Assembly (NCBI GenBank): GCA_964395095.1 | Contig: CAYMZZ010000011.1 | Coordinates: 124,001-188,000, forward strand | Origin: CAYMZZ01 sp964395095 | Lineage (GTDB): Bacteria; Bacteroidota; Bacteroidia; Chitinophagales; Chitinophagaceae | Length of the DNA stretch: 64,000 bases | Direction of reading: 5' to 3' | Shown: positions 43,617 through 51,981 of the stretch, in pieces | Numbering within the stretch: the first letter of the stretch is position 1 | How the letters are laid out: every line of letters begins with the position of its first letter | Translations under genes and position numbers: made by a program | The notes under the pieces: model-generated | Databases searched by the model: none | What the model was told of the DNA's origin: nothing | The model's input: the letters and a program-made list of their open reading frames with translations, nothing else

Positions 43617-45128
43617 ATGATAATAGAGCATAAACATAACATGCATCTTCTCAAATTTAGGCCGCTGGGTATTGACACCAACCAGGAACTGGTAGTGTTT
43701 ATGCCAGCTAGTTGTCATGTATGCCGGTCAGAAGGTTTCCGGGCATTAACAAGGGTTACTGTTTCGAATGATAACCAAAGCATTATTGCAGCTTTGAATG
43801 TAACCAATAATGGCATATTAAAGGAAGGTGAAATCAGCCTTTCAGTAAGTGCTGCTAAAAAATTAAATGTACAGGAAGGTGATATCCTGAATGTGGGTCA
43901 TGTAGAAACGCTGCATTCCATGTCGCATGTAAGAGCAAAGCTGTATGGCAATACATTAAGCCAGCAGCAATATGATGAAATCATGCGTGATATCGTGGAT
44001 GAAAAATATTCAAATATTTTTCTTTCCTCATTTGTAGCGGCCTGTTCAGGTAACAACATGAGGCTGGAAGAAATATGCTTTCTCACGCAGGCTATGATTA
44101 ATGCAGGAAACAAACTGAAATGGGACCAACCTATAGTTGCCGATAAACATTGCATTGGCGGTTTACCGGGCAACAGGACTACAATGATTGTTGTACCCAT
44201 TATTGCTTCATTGGGCATTGCTATTCCTAAATCATCATCAAGAGCTATTACTTCACCGGCAGGTACTGCTGATGCAATGGAGGTTCTTACGAATGTAAAT
44301 CTCAGTCTGGAAGAAATGCGCAAAGTTGTTGAAAATGAAAATGGATGTATTGCCTGGGGCGGCTCAATGAAATTAAGTCCGGCCGATGATATTATCATTA
44401 AGGTAGAAAGAGCTTTGGATATAGACAGCAAAGGCCAGATGATCGCTTCCATTCTTTCCAAAAAAGCTGCTGCCGGATCCACTCATTGTGTAATTGATAT
44501 ACCGGTGGGAGCAACTGCTAAAGTCCGGAATATGGATAGCGCTATTGAATTGTCCTTGCACTTAAAGGAAGTCGCCGACTTTATCGGTTTGAAAACGCAA
44601 ATCATCATTTCCGATGGAACACAGCCGGTCGGATTTGGTATTGGGCCCTCATTGGAGGCAAGGGATGCATTGTCTGTTTTGCAGAACACAGCAAATGCCC
44701 CGCATGATTTAAGAAAAAGAGCCATTACAGTAGCTACGGAAATTGTAAAAATGGTTTGGAATATGGATGAACATCTTGCCAATGACCTGGTAGAGAACAA
44801 ACTTAATAGCGGGGTGGCCTTCAATAAACTGGTTTCAATTTGTGAAGCACAGGGAGGGTTCAGGGAACCTAAACCAGCTAAATATTCAAAAATAATTGAA
44901 GCAGAATTTGCCGGAATTATTTCAGAAATAGACAATAGAAAAATAGCCCAGGTAGCGAAACTTGCCGGTGCACCAAATGCGCTGGAGGCTGGAGTGGATT
45001 TCTTTGTTCACCTGCAGCAAAAGATTGAAAGAGGACAACCAATTTTTAGCATTCATGCCAATTCACCCGGCGAGTTGGAATATGCCTTTGAATACTATCG
45101 GCAAAATCAAACCATAAAATTTCATTGA
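43617..45128 (+). CDS. Thymidine phosphorylase family / archaeal AMP-phosphorylase-like enzyme
   Basis: A 503-aa protein with the long N-terminal extension and the signature SSRAITSPAGTADAMEVL of the archaeal-type group, plus DKHCIGGLPGNRTTMIVVPI and WGGSMKLSPADDIIIKVERALDID. Archaeal members phosphorolyse AMP (and CMP, UMP) to ribose-1,5-bisphosphate and free base. Bacterial ones are annotated as thymidine phosphorylase family, and their substrate is not settled. It is directly followed (1 bp) by PRPP synthetase and preceded by an RNase. No RuBisCO or ribose-1,5-bisphosphate isomerase is in the window. Confidence 0.88.
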   Translation: MIIEHKHNMHLLKFRPLGIDTNQELVVFMPASCHVCRSEGFRALTRVTVSNDNQSIIAALNVTNNGILKEGEISLSVSAAKKLNVQEGDILNVGHVETLHSMSHVRAKLYGNTLSQQQYDEIMRDIVDEKYSNIFLSSFVAACSGNNMRLEEICFLTQAMINAGNKLKWDQPIVADKHCIGGLPGNRTTMIVVPIIASLGIAIPKSSSRAITSPAGTADAMEVLTNVNLSLEEMRKVVENENGCIAWGGSMKLSPADDIIIKVERALDIDSKGQMIASILSKKAAAGSTHCVIDIPVGATAKVRNMDSAIELSLHLKEVADFIGLKTQIIISDGTQPVGFGIGPSLEARDALSVLQNTANAPHDLRKRAITVATEIVKMVWNMDEHLANDLVENKLNSGVAFNKLVSICEAQGGFREPKPAKYSKIIEAEFAGIISEIDNRKIAQVAKLAGAPNALEAGVDFFVHLQQKIERGQPIFSIHANSPGELEYAFEYYRQNQTIKFH

Positions 45129-45129
45129 T

Positions 45130-46029
45130 ATGAGCAGTTGTGTTATATTTAATATTCCGGGAAATGAATTGTTAGGCCACTCACTTACAGAGCTATTGCA
45201 TGCAGAACCCGGTGAAGCAATTATTCATCATTTCCCCGATGGAGAAACTTATGTAAAGGTCATCTCCAATGTATATGGGAAGGATGCTATTATTGTCTGT
45301 TCTCTTCATCGTCCTAATAATAAAATATTGCCGCTTTATTTTCTGGCAAAAACTTTAAAGGAATTTGGGGCTACTTCTGTGATACTGGTAGCTCCTTACC
45401 TGGCCTACATGCGACAGGATAAGAGGTTTACCGAGGGTGAATGCATCAGTTCTGAACTATTTGCCCGGCTGATTTCAGGCTTTATTGATAAACTCATCAC
45501 CATAGATCCGCATTTGCATCGCAGAAACTCGCTTAGTGAGATTTATTCTATTCATTGTTCAGTGCTGCATGCTTCACATCTGATTTCAAAATGGATAAAG
45601 GAAAACATAAATAACCCGGTATTGATTGGCCCCGATAGCGAAAGCGAACAATGGGTAAGTAGGGTCGCAGCGGCAGCTGACGCTCCATTTATCGTGCTGA
45701 ACAAAATTCGCAGTGGCGACCGCAATGTAAAGGTATCGGTGCCACAAGTGAAGGAGTATAAAAACCATACACCTGTTTTGGTAGATGATATTATTTCAAC
45801 TGCTCATACCATGGTTGAAACCGTGGGCCATTTAAAAAAGGCAGGTATGAAACCATCGGTATGTATCGGCATACATCCGGTTATGACTTCCAGGGCCTAT
45901 GATAAGCTGATAAAAGCAGGTGTGGAAAAAATTGTTACCTGTAATTCTATTATACATCCTTCAAACGCAATTAAGGTAGATGAGTTACTGGCTGATGAAG
46001 TAAGCAAAAACAGTTTTGTAATTAGTTGA
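45130..46029 (+). CDS. Ribose-phosphate pyrophosphokinase (PRPP synthetase)
   Basis: A 299-aa protein. Substrate-handling motifs: FPDGETYVKV, YLAYMRQDKRFTEGE (catalytic loop), DPHLHRR, GPDSESEQW and the PRPP-binding VLVDDIISTAHTMVET. It makes PRPP from ribose-5-phosphate and ATP, or in reverse yields ATP. It is shorter and more divergent than the usual Prs of nucleotide synthesis, so it is likely an extra copy. The 1-bp gap to the phosphorylase indicates one operon and linked ribose-phosphate chemistry. Confidence 0.9.
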   Translation: MSSCVIFNIPGNELLGHSLTELLHAEPGEAIIHHFPDGETYVKVISNVYGKDAIIVCSLHRPNNKILPLYFLAKTLKEFGATSVILVAPYLAYMRQDKRFTEGECISSELFARLISGFIDKLITIDPHLHRRNSLSEIYSIHCSVLHASHLISKWIKENINNPVLIGPDSESEQWVSRVAAAADAPFIVLNKIRSGDRNVKVSVPQVKEYKNHTPVLVDDIISTAHTMVETVGHLKKAGMKPSVCIGIHPVMTSRAYDKLIKAGVEKIVTCNSIIHPSNAIKVDELLADEVSKNSFVIS

Positions 46030-46038
46030 ATTCTTTTT

Positions 46039-46533
46039 ATGAAATCCATTAAAAAAATTGAAACCTATAACGCTTCACCTGAACAAGTATTCAAATACAT
46101 TGATGATTTAGGTGTAACCGGCATGCACATGACTCAATCATCCATGATGATGATGGGCAGCAAACTGAACCTGGAATTTCTTACAGAAAACCATACGGGT
46201 TTGGGTTCGAGATACAGGTGGATAGGCAAAATGATGGGTTTGAAAATGGACTTTACCGTGGAAGTAACTAAATGGATTTCCGGTAAAGAAAAGATTTGGG
46301 AAACTATTGGAGAGGCAAAACTCATCATTTATTCCTGGTACAGGATGCAGTTAATACTCCTTCCTATGCTCAATGGCTGTAAAGCAGAATTATCTATCAG
46401 CTTTGAAAAACCAAAAGGATCCTTTAACCAGCTACTGTCTTTCCTGTTTGCTGATTGGTATTGCAAGTGGTGTTTAAAACATATGCTGAATGATGCAAAA
46501 ATCCTTACAGGCAAAGTGCAAAGTTCGATATAA
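46039..46533 (+). CDS. SRPBCC-fold (START/polyketide-cyclase-like) protein
   Basis: A 164-aa protein starting KKIETYNASPEQVFKYIDDL, the usual N-terminal pattern of SRPBCC proteins. Then come beta-strands and a long C-terminal helix (NQLLSFLFADWYCKWCLKHM). Many Met residues (SSMMMMGSKLN). Binds a hydrophobic ligand in this superfamily; here unknown. It is 9 bp after the PRPP synthetase gene. Confidence 0.7.
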   Translation: MKSIKKIETYNASPEQVFKYIDDLGVTGMHMTQSSMMMMGSKLNLEFLTENHTGLGSRYRWIGKMMGLKMDFTVEVTKWISGKEKIWETIGEAKLIIYSWYRMQLILLPMLNGCKAELSISFEKPKGSFNQLLSFLFADWYCKWCLKHMLNDAKILTGKVQSSI

Positions 46534-46572
46534 ATCGTAAACGATTTCTCAATTTCTTAAAGAGCAAAAATC

Positions 46573-48258
46573 ATGATATCTATAAAGGAAATAAATCTCA
46601 AACCCAAACCCGGAAAAAATTACTGGCGGAACTGCCATCGTGAATGGAGGGAGGAATTCATTTATTTCGTTTTGGTAGACAGGTTTCATGATAGCCGCAA
46701 ACGGCATCCGCTTGAATTTAAGCATAGTCATTCGGGATTCGGGGAAGAACATGAATTACAAAAAACTTGCGGCGGCACATTGCGCGGCATCATCAACCAT
46801 ATCAATTATATCAAAGATCTTGGCTGCACCGCTATATGGTTAAGCCCGGTATTTAAAAATAACCCGGAATCATATCATGGCTACGCCATTGAAAATTATC
46901 TTGAAGTTGATGAGCGATGGGGCACTAAAGAAGAATTGGAACACTTAGTGGACATAGCGCATAATCTGGATTTGCGTGTTTTCCTGGATATTGTCCTGCA
47001 TCATTCCGGAGACAATTGGAGTTATCCTGGCAACTACGATTATAACTATTACAACGGAATTCAATTCCCGCTTGAAAAATGGCGTTATGAAGACAAGCCT
47101 GTTCCCGTAGAGTTGAGAAATCCTGAACTGTATAATAGAAAGGGACAGATCAGAAATTTTGATAGTTTTCCTGAAACAAAAGACGGTGATTTTTTCAGAT
47201 TGAAAACTTTCCGGAATGATAATTCCAGAGAAGCACTATATGTACACGATCTGCTTATTACCCTTCACTGCTATTGGATACGGGAAACAGATGTTGATGG
47301 CTTTCGGGTGGATGCCGTGAAACACATGGGTGAAGTATCTATCAGCAGGTTTTGTTCATATATCCGGGAATATGCGTATTCATTAGGCAAAAAAAACTTT
47401 TTCCTGTTTGGTGAATTACTTGGCGGAGAGGAAACTTATAACCGGTACATCGGCCCTAAAACCTCTGTATCGCTTGAAGATAAAAATCTTTATTATGGTT
47501 TAAATTCTGTGCTTGACTTTCCGCTTTATCACATACTTGAAGGAGTAATCAAAGGGAAAACATCGCCTGGAAAATTAATCGAACGCTATAATTCGCTCCA
47601 ACAAAACGCACTTAATCGGGGTGAATATGGCGAGTACCTGGTAACGTTTGTAGACAACCACGACCAGGTAGGAGAAATTGTAAAACATCGCTTCGGACAC
47701 GATGCTTTACCTGAACAGGTCATTGCCGGAATCGCCTTTCTATTATGTTCATTGGGCACTCCTTGCATTTATTATGGAACCGAACAAGGTTTTCAAGGAT
47801 GTGGTACGGGTGATTATTTTGTAAGAGAATGTATGTTCAGTCTCCACGATTTTAATGCAAATGTTTTAAACCCCGAATCTTCTATTTACAAAGCGATTTC
47901 AGCCATTGCCGGCTTCAGGAAAACAAGTGCTATTCTGAAATTTGGGAGAATGTACATGAGAGAGACTTCTTCTGATGGCATTTCATTTCATCTGCCTGAT
48001 TGCCCTAAATGCACCCTGGCTTTTTCGAGAGTTCTGTTCAATGAAGAAATTCTAGTAGTGTATAATTCGTCCACCAGCGATGCGAAAGTAGAATACATTC
48101 AGATAGATTACCGCATCAATAAAAACAGTAAATGTATGAAAAGCATTTATGGGTACGAGAACAATGTAGAAGTGCTGCATCACAAGACCAACGGTAAAAA
48201 AAGGTTTGTCCGGCTGTATTTAAAACCTATGCAATTGGTGATTTTGAAAAATTATTGA
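46573..48258 (+). CDS. GH13 alpha-amylase-family glycoside hydrolase
   Basis: A 561-aa cytoplasmic-looking GH13 enzyme (no signal peptide). Catalytic residues: nucleophile Asp in DVDGFRVDAVKHMG, acid/base Glu in FLFGELLGGE, and transition-state Asp in FVDNHDQVG. Region I is FLDIVLHHSGDN. The C-terminal domain is beta-rich. It would act on glycogen or maltodextrins, fitting the alpha-glucan phosphorylase at 61049. Exact specificity cannot be read. Confidence 0.9.
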   Translation: MISIKEINLKPKPGKNYWRNCHREWREEFIYFVLVDRFHDSRKRHPLEFKHSHSGFGEEHELQKTCGGTLRGIINHINYIKDLGCTAIWLSPVFKNNPESYHGYAIENYLEVDERWGTKEELEHLVDIAHNLDLRVFLDIVLHHSGDNWSYPGNYDYNYYNGIQFPLEKWRYEDKPVPVELRNPELYNRKGQIRNFDSFPETKDGDFFRLKTFRNDNSREALYVHDLLITLHCYWIRETDVDGFRVDAVKHMGEVSISRFCSYIREYAYSLGKKNFFLFGELLGGEETYNRYIGPKTSVSLEDKNLYYGLNSVLDFPLYHILEGVIKGKTSPGKLIERYNSLQQNALNRGEYGEYLVTFVDNHDQVGEIVKHRFGHDALPEQVIAGIAFLLCSLGTPCIYYGTEQGFQGCGTGDYFVRECMFSLHDFNANVLNPESSIYKAISAIAGFRKTSAILKFGRMYMRETSSDGISFHLPDCPKCTLAFSRVLFNEEILVVYNSSTSDAKVEYIQIDYRINKNSKCMKSIYGYENNVEVLHHKTNGKKRFVRLYLKPMQLVILKNY

Positions 48259-48263
48259 GCATT

Positions 48264-48295
48264 ATACAGCTATCTGAATAGCCAGATACCGGTAT
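48264..48295. promoter_or_regulatory. 32-bp palindromic operator of the second ArsR
   Basis: Symmetric arms ATAC-3-TATCTG, a 6-bp centre AATAGC, then CAGATA-3-GTAT. The two blocks on each side are exact reverse complements. It lies between the amylase gene and the ArsR/Cus cluster and covers an upstream ATG at 48294. It is the likely site of the ArsR protein encoded next. Confidence 0.7.
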
Positions 48296-48377
48296 GACAA
48301 GAATCAGTTTTAGAGGGAATGGTGATCATCGTTTTTCGGTGCAGGTGAAAAGATCTTCGTGTAACAAACCGGAAGCT

Positions 48378-48683
48378 ATGGCGAAGATTGCAACTAAAAA
48401 AGCGAATAAGGATGAAATGCAAAGCATAGCTGAGATACTAAAAGCAGCAGCTCATCCGGACAGATTGGCAATATTGAACCTATTGTGTAAAGCAAAATGT
48501 GAAGGGCTTATGGTTAAGACGATTTACGAGAAACTCAGTTTGCAGCAGCCTGTGGTGTCCCGTCACCTGAATATCCTGAGAAGTGCCGGTGTTGTAAGAC
48601 GTCAGCAGGAAGGGCAAAAAATTTATTACTGCCTTTGTATGGAAAAGAAAACCGTGGAATCATTGTCGAAGTGTTTTTGTTGA
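48378..48683 (+). CDS. ArsR-family metalloregulator of the second Cus cluster
   Basis: Winged-helix repressor of ~101 aa from the ATG at 48378 (MAKIATKKANKDEMQSIAEI); the frame is open to an ATG at 48294, which would lie inside the operator and so is less likely. Core: AAHPDRLAILNLLCKAKCEG, recognition helix QQPVVSRHLNILRSAGVV, wing QEGQKIYYCL. Cys residues at CKAKC and the terminal KCFC may bind metal. It precedes the second split CusA pump by 58 bp and presumably represses that cluster. Confidence 0.85.
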   Translation: MAKIATKKANKDEMQSIAEILKAAAHPDRLAILNLLCKAKCEGLMVKTIYEKLSLQQPVVSRHLNILRSAGVVRRQQEGQKIYYCLCMEKKTVESLSKCFC

Positions 48684-48741
48684 TTTTTTTAGATAGAGTT
48701 ATTCAGGCATCCAGCTAACTTAATAATTAAAAGATATTACG

Positions 48742-50022
48742 ATGATCGAAAAAATTATTACCTGGTCAATTAATAACCGGCTTTTTGTCTGGTTAGGGAT
48801 AGTTATGATCGCCATAGGCGGATTCTATTCCATCAAGAACATGCCGGTGGATGCAATTCCTGATCTTTCCGAAAATCAGGTGATCGTTTACACAGAGTAT
48901 ATGGGCCGTAACCCTAAGATCATGGAAGACCAGATTACATATCCACTGGTTTCCAATTTGCAGGGAATACCCAAAATCAAATCTATCAGGGCCGCGTCCA
49001 TGTTTGGCATGAGTTTCATTTTTGTAGTGTTTGATGATGGCGTTGATGAGTATTGGGCCCGTACCCGCGTTCTTGAGAGACTAAATTATGCCCAGCGTTT
49101 TTTGCCGCAGGGTGTTACCCCTACCCTGGGACCAGATGGAACAGGTTTAGGTCATGTATTTTGGTACACATTGGATGGAGATGGTTATAATCTCGGGGAA
49201 CTGCGGGCATTGCAGGACTGGTATGTGAAATTTGCATTGCAGAATGTGGATGGAGTAAGTGAAGTAGCCTCCTTTGGTGGATTTCAAAAGCTTTACCAGG
49301 TAACCATCGACCCTCATAAGCTAATTTATTATGGCGTGCCATTAATGGATATTACCCGTGCTGTTACTGCAAATAACCGTGATGTAGGCGGCAGTCTTTA
49401 TGAAATGAATTCCACCGGATACCTGATCCGTGGACAAGGTTATATTACCGGGCTTGAAGATATAAGAGATATTTCCATTGGTACATATAAGTCAATCCCA
49501 GTTCTGCTCAGTGATGTTGCCGAAGTTCAAATGTCATCTGATTTAAGATTGGGGATAGTAGATGAAAATGGCGAAGGTGAAGTGGTGGGTGGGATTGTAG
49601 TAATGCGTTTTGGTGAAAATGCCAAGGATGTAATAGAGCGGACTAAAGTAAAGATGCAGGAGGTAGAAAAAGGCTTACCTGCCGGTGTTAAATTCAAAAC
49701 TGCGTATGATCGAAGTGATTTGATTCTCGCGTCTATTGAGACGTTGACCGAATCATTATGGCAAATGATCGTGATTGTTTCAATTGTAGTAATTATTTTC
49801 TTATTCAGTATCCGTAGTGGTTTGATTGCCATTACCTGCATCCTTTTATCCGTACTTATAGGGTTTATCCTGATGCAACTTTTTGGTATAACCTCTAACA
49901 TCATGTCATTGGGTGGAATTGCTCTTGCCATCGGTGATGTAGTTGACCCTGGGATAGTAATGGCTGAAAATGCGTACCGTTCTCTAACAAACCGTGTTTT
50001 AAAAACTCAAACCAAAGATTAG
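48742..50022 (+). CDS. CusA/CzcA-type RND pump, N-terminal half (second cluster)
   Basis: A 426-aa protein equal to the first part of a heavy-metal RND pump. It has TM1, MPVDAIPDLSENQVIVYTEY, the first porter/docking part, TM2-4 with AIGDVVDPGIVMAENAYRSL, and a stop in the TM4-TM5 cytoplasmic link. The partner gene starts one base after the stop. The split point is the same as in the pump at 22257/23549, although the two pumps are clearly diverged. AIGDVVDPGI has an additional Asp compared with AIGVIVDNGI of the first pump. Confidence 0.92.
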   Translation: MIEKIITWSINNRLFVWLGIVMIAIGGFYSIKNMPVDAIPDLSENQVIVYTEYMGRNPKIMEDQITYPLVSNLQGIPKIKSIRAASMFGMSFIFVVFDDGVDEYWARTRVLERLNYAQRFLPQGVTPTLGPDGTGLGHVFWYTLDGDGYNLGELRALQDWYVKFALQNVDGVSEVASFGGFQKLYQVTIDPHKLIYYGVPLMDITRAVTANNRDVGGSLYEMNSTGYLIRGQGYITGLEDIRDISIGTYKSIPVLLSDVAEVQMSSDLRLGIVDENGEGEVVGGIVVMRFGENAKDVIERTKVKMQEVEKGLPAGVKFKTAYDRSDLILASIETLTESLWQMIVIVSIVVIIFLFSIRSGLIAITCILLSVLIGFILMQLFGITSNIMSLGGIALAIGDVVDPGIVMAENAYRSLTNRVLKTQTKD

Positions 50023-50023
50023 T

Positions 50024-51970
50024 ATGTCAGCAGATAAAATGAAAAAAGTAAAGGAGCGGATCGGCAATACAAATGAAATTTCCGATGAAGAGCGTGTTGA
50101 AATTATCAAAGAATCTTCAAAAATGATAGGGCGGTCGGTATTTTTTTCAGTCATCATTATGATAATTTCATTTGCGCCAATTTTATTCCTTACCGGGCAG
50201 GAATTTAAAATGTTTAGCCCCCTTGTTTTAACAAAGACATTTTCACTTATTGGCGCTGCAATCCTTGCTATTACAGTTGCTCCCATGTTAACGCGGACGT
50301 TCATGAAAGGTAAGCTTATACCGGAAAGCCGTAACCCTGTTTCTAACTTATTTATCATCCTTTATAAGCCAGTTGCCCGTTTTTGCCTTGCCTGGCGCAA
50401 AACTGTCCTAGCTGCATGCCTGGCACTGGTGATTGGAAGTATTCCATTAGTAACTAACCTGGGGTCAGAATTTATGCCACCCCTTGATGAAGGTTCTTTG
50501 CTGTTTATGCCTGTAACACTTCCGGATGTTTCTAATTCCGAAGCCAAAAGAATTATGCAATTACAGGATAAAATCATTAAGAGTTTTCCGGAGGTGGAGA
50601 ATGTACTTGGAAAAGCAGGCCGGGCCAATACAGCCACTGATAACTCACCTATCAGTATGATTGAAACTATGGTGATTTTAAAACCTAAAAATCAGTGGCG
50701 TAAGGACATGACCAAGGCAAAGCTAATTACAGAAATGAATGAAAAAGTTCAGATACCCGGTGTCAGTGTTGGATGGACCATGCCTATAATAAATCGGATA
50801 AACATGCTTTCAACAGGTATCCGGACAGATGTTGGAATTAAAATATACGGTAAAAACCTGGACAGCATATACAATCTTAGCCGCCAGGTAGAAAACACTA
50901 TAAAAGGAATTGAAGGTTTGGCAGATTTGTATGTAGAACAACTTACCGGGGGCAAATATCTCGATATTAAAATCCGCAGACGCGACATAGCCCGCTATGG
51001 CTTGAACGTGGATGATGTAAACATGGTAATAGAGAGTGCTTTGGGTGGGATGATCCTGACCACAACCGTAGAAGGAAGGGAACGCTTTAATGTTAACCTT
51101 CGGTTAGCCCAGGAATACCGCAATGATATTGATGAAATTGAACGAATTCCAATTCAAACCATGAATTATGGTGTAGTTCCCCTTTCAGCAGTTGCAGATG
51201 TAAAAATTACAGAAGGTCCGCCCATGATTAGTTCTGAAAACGCTATGTTAAGAGGCACAGTGCTTTTTAACGTTCGGGGAAGGGATATGGGGAGTGTAGT
51301 GAAAGAAGCTAAAGAAAGGATTGATGAAACTTTTAAAAAGCTGCCGCAAGGTTATTTTATTGAATGGAGTGGCCAGTATGAAAACCAGGTACGGGCCAAT
51401 CAACGTTTAAGTATCATCATACCCATAGTTTTACTGATTATAGCCTTTATTCTATTTATTACTTTTCACTCTTACAAGGCTGTACTCATGGTCTTTGTTA
51501 GTATTCCGGTAGCACTAATTGGGGGTGTATACTCTTTATACTTTTATAATGTTAATTTCTCTGTGGCAGTAGCAGTTGGTTTTATTGCTCTTTTTGGAGT
51601 GGCAGTAAGTACCGGTGTTCTGATGATTTCTTATCTCAATGATACAGTTAAAAAGTTGGTACAGGAAAAAGGTAATAATCAACAAGCCATTAGTCTTCCT
51701 GCGCTTAAGGAAGCTATTCTTTTTGGGGCCACACAAAGAGTTCGCCCACTCCTTATGACCGTTCTTGCTAATATCCTGGGTTTAATACCCATACTGGTAT
51801 CTACAGGTACAGGAAGCGACGTAATGAAACCCATAACCATTCCCTTTGTATTTGGGTTGATTTCAGCTACTCTTTTTGTGTTGATAGTGCTGCCGGTCAT
51901 TTTTAATCTGGTAAAAGAGTGGGAATTAAAAAAACGTGGAAAGATCGAGATTATGCAAATAAGTGAATAA
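50024..51970 (+). CDS. CusA/CzcA-type RND pump, C-terminal half (second cluster)
   Basis: A 648-aa continuation: a charged start (MSADKMKKVKERIGNTNEIS), the link helix VEIIKESSKMIGRSVFF, TM5-6 (SFAPILFLTGQEF), EFMPPLDEGSLLFMP, INMLSTGI (the Met of the CusA triad), second docking loop, TM7-12, and the end KRGKIEIMQISE. It would form the pump with the 426-aa half. The other two triad positions are not Met at the exact aligned places. Confidence 0.92.
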   Translation: MSADKMKKVKERIGNTNEISDEERVEIIKESSKMIGRSVFFSVIIMIISFAPILFLTGQEFKMFSPLVLTKTFSLIGAAILAITVAPMLTRTFMKGKLIPESRNPVSNLFIILYKPVARFCLAWRKTVLAACLALVIGSIPLVTNLGSEFMPPLDEGSLLFMPVTLPDVSNSEAKRIMQLQDKIIKSFPEVENVLGKAGRANTATDNSPISMIETMVILKPKNQWRKDMTKAKLITEMNEKVQIPGVSVGWTMPIINRINMLSTGIRTDVGIKIYGKNLDSIYNLSRQVENTIKGIEGLADLYVEQLTGGKYLDIKIRRRDIARYGLNVDDVNMVIESALGGMILTTTVEGRERFNVNLRLAQEYRNDIDEIERIPIQTMNYGVVPLSAVADVKITEGPPMISSENAMLRGTVLFNVRGRDMGSVVKEAKERIDETFKKLPQGYFIEWSGQYENQVRANQRLSIIIPIVLLIIAFILFITFHSYKAVLMVFVSIPVALIGGVYSLYFYNVNFSVAVAVGFIALFGVAVSTGVLMISYLNDTVKKLVQEKGNNQQAISLPALKEAILFGATQRVRPLLMTVLANILGLIPILVSTGTGSDVMKPITIPFVFGLISATLFVLIVLPVIFNLVKEWELKKRGKIEIMQISE

Positions 51971-51981
51971 AAACCGCTGAT

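Noticed and set aside
31271..46029. A complete AMP-to-RuBisCO (archaeal) pathway
   Set aside because: AMP-phosphorylase-like and type II GAPDH genes are present, but RuBisCO and ribose-1,5-bisphosphate isomerase are not in the window, so only a partial pathway can be claimed.
46530..46560. Palindrome AAATCGTAAACGATTT after the SRPBCC gene
   Set aside because: Loop of only two bases and no T-run next to it; too short for a confident operator or terminator.
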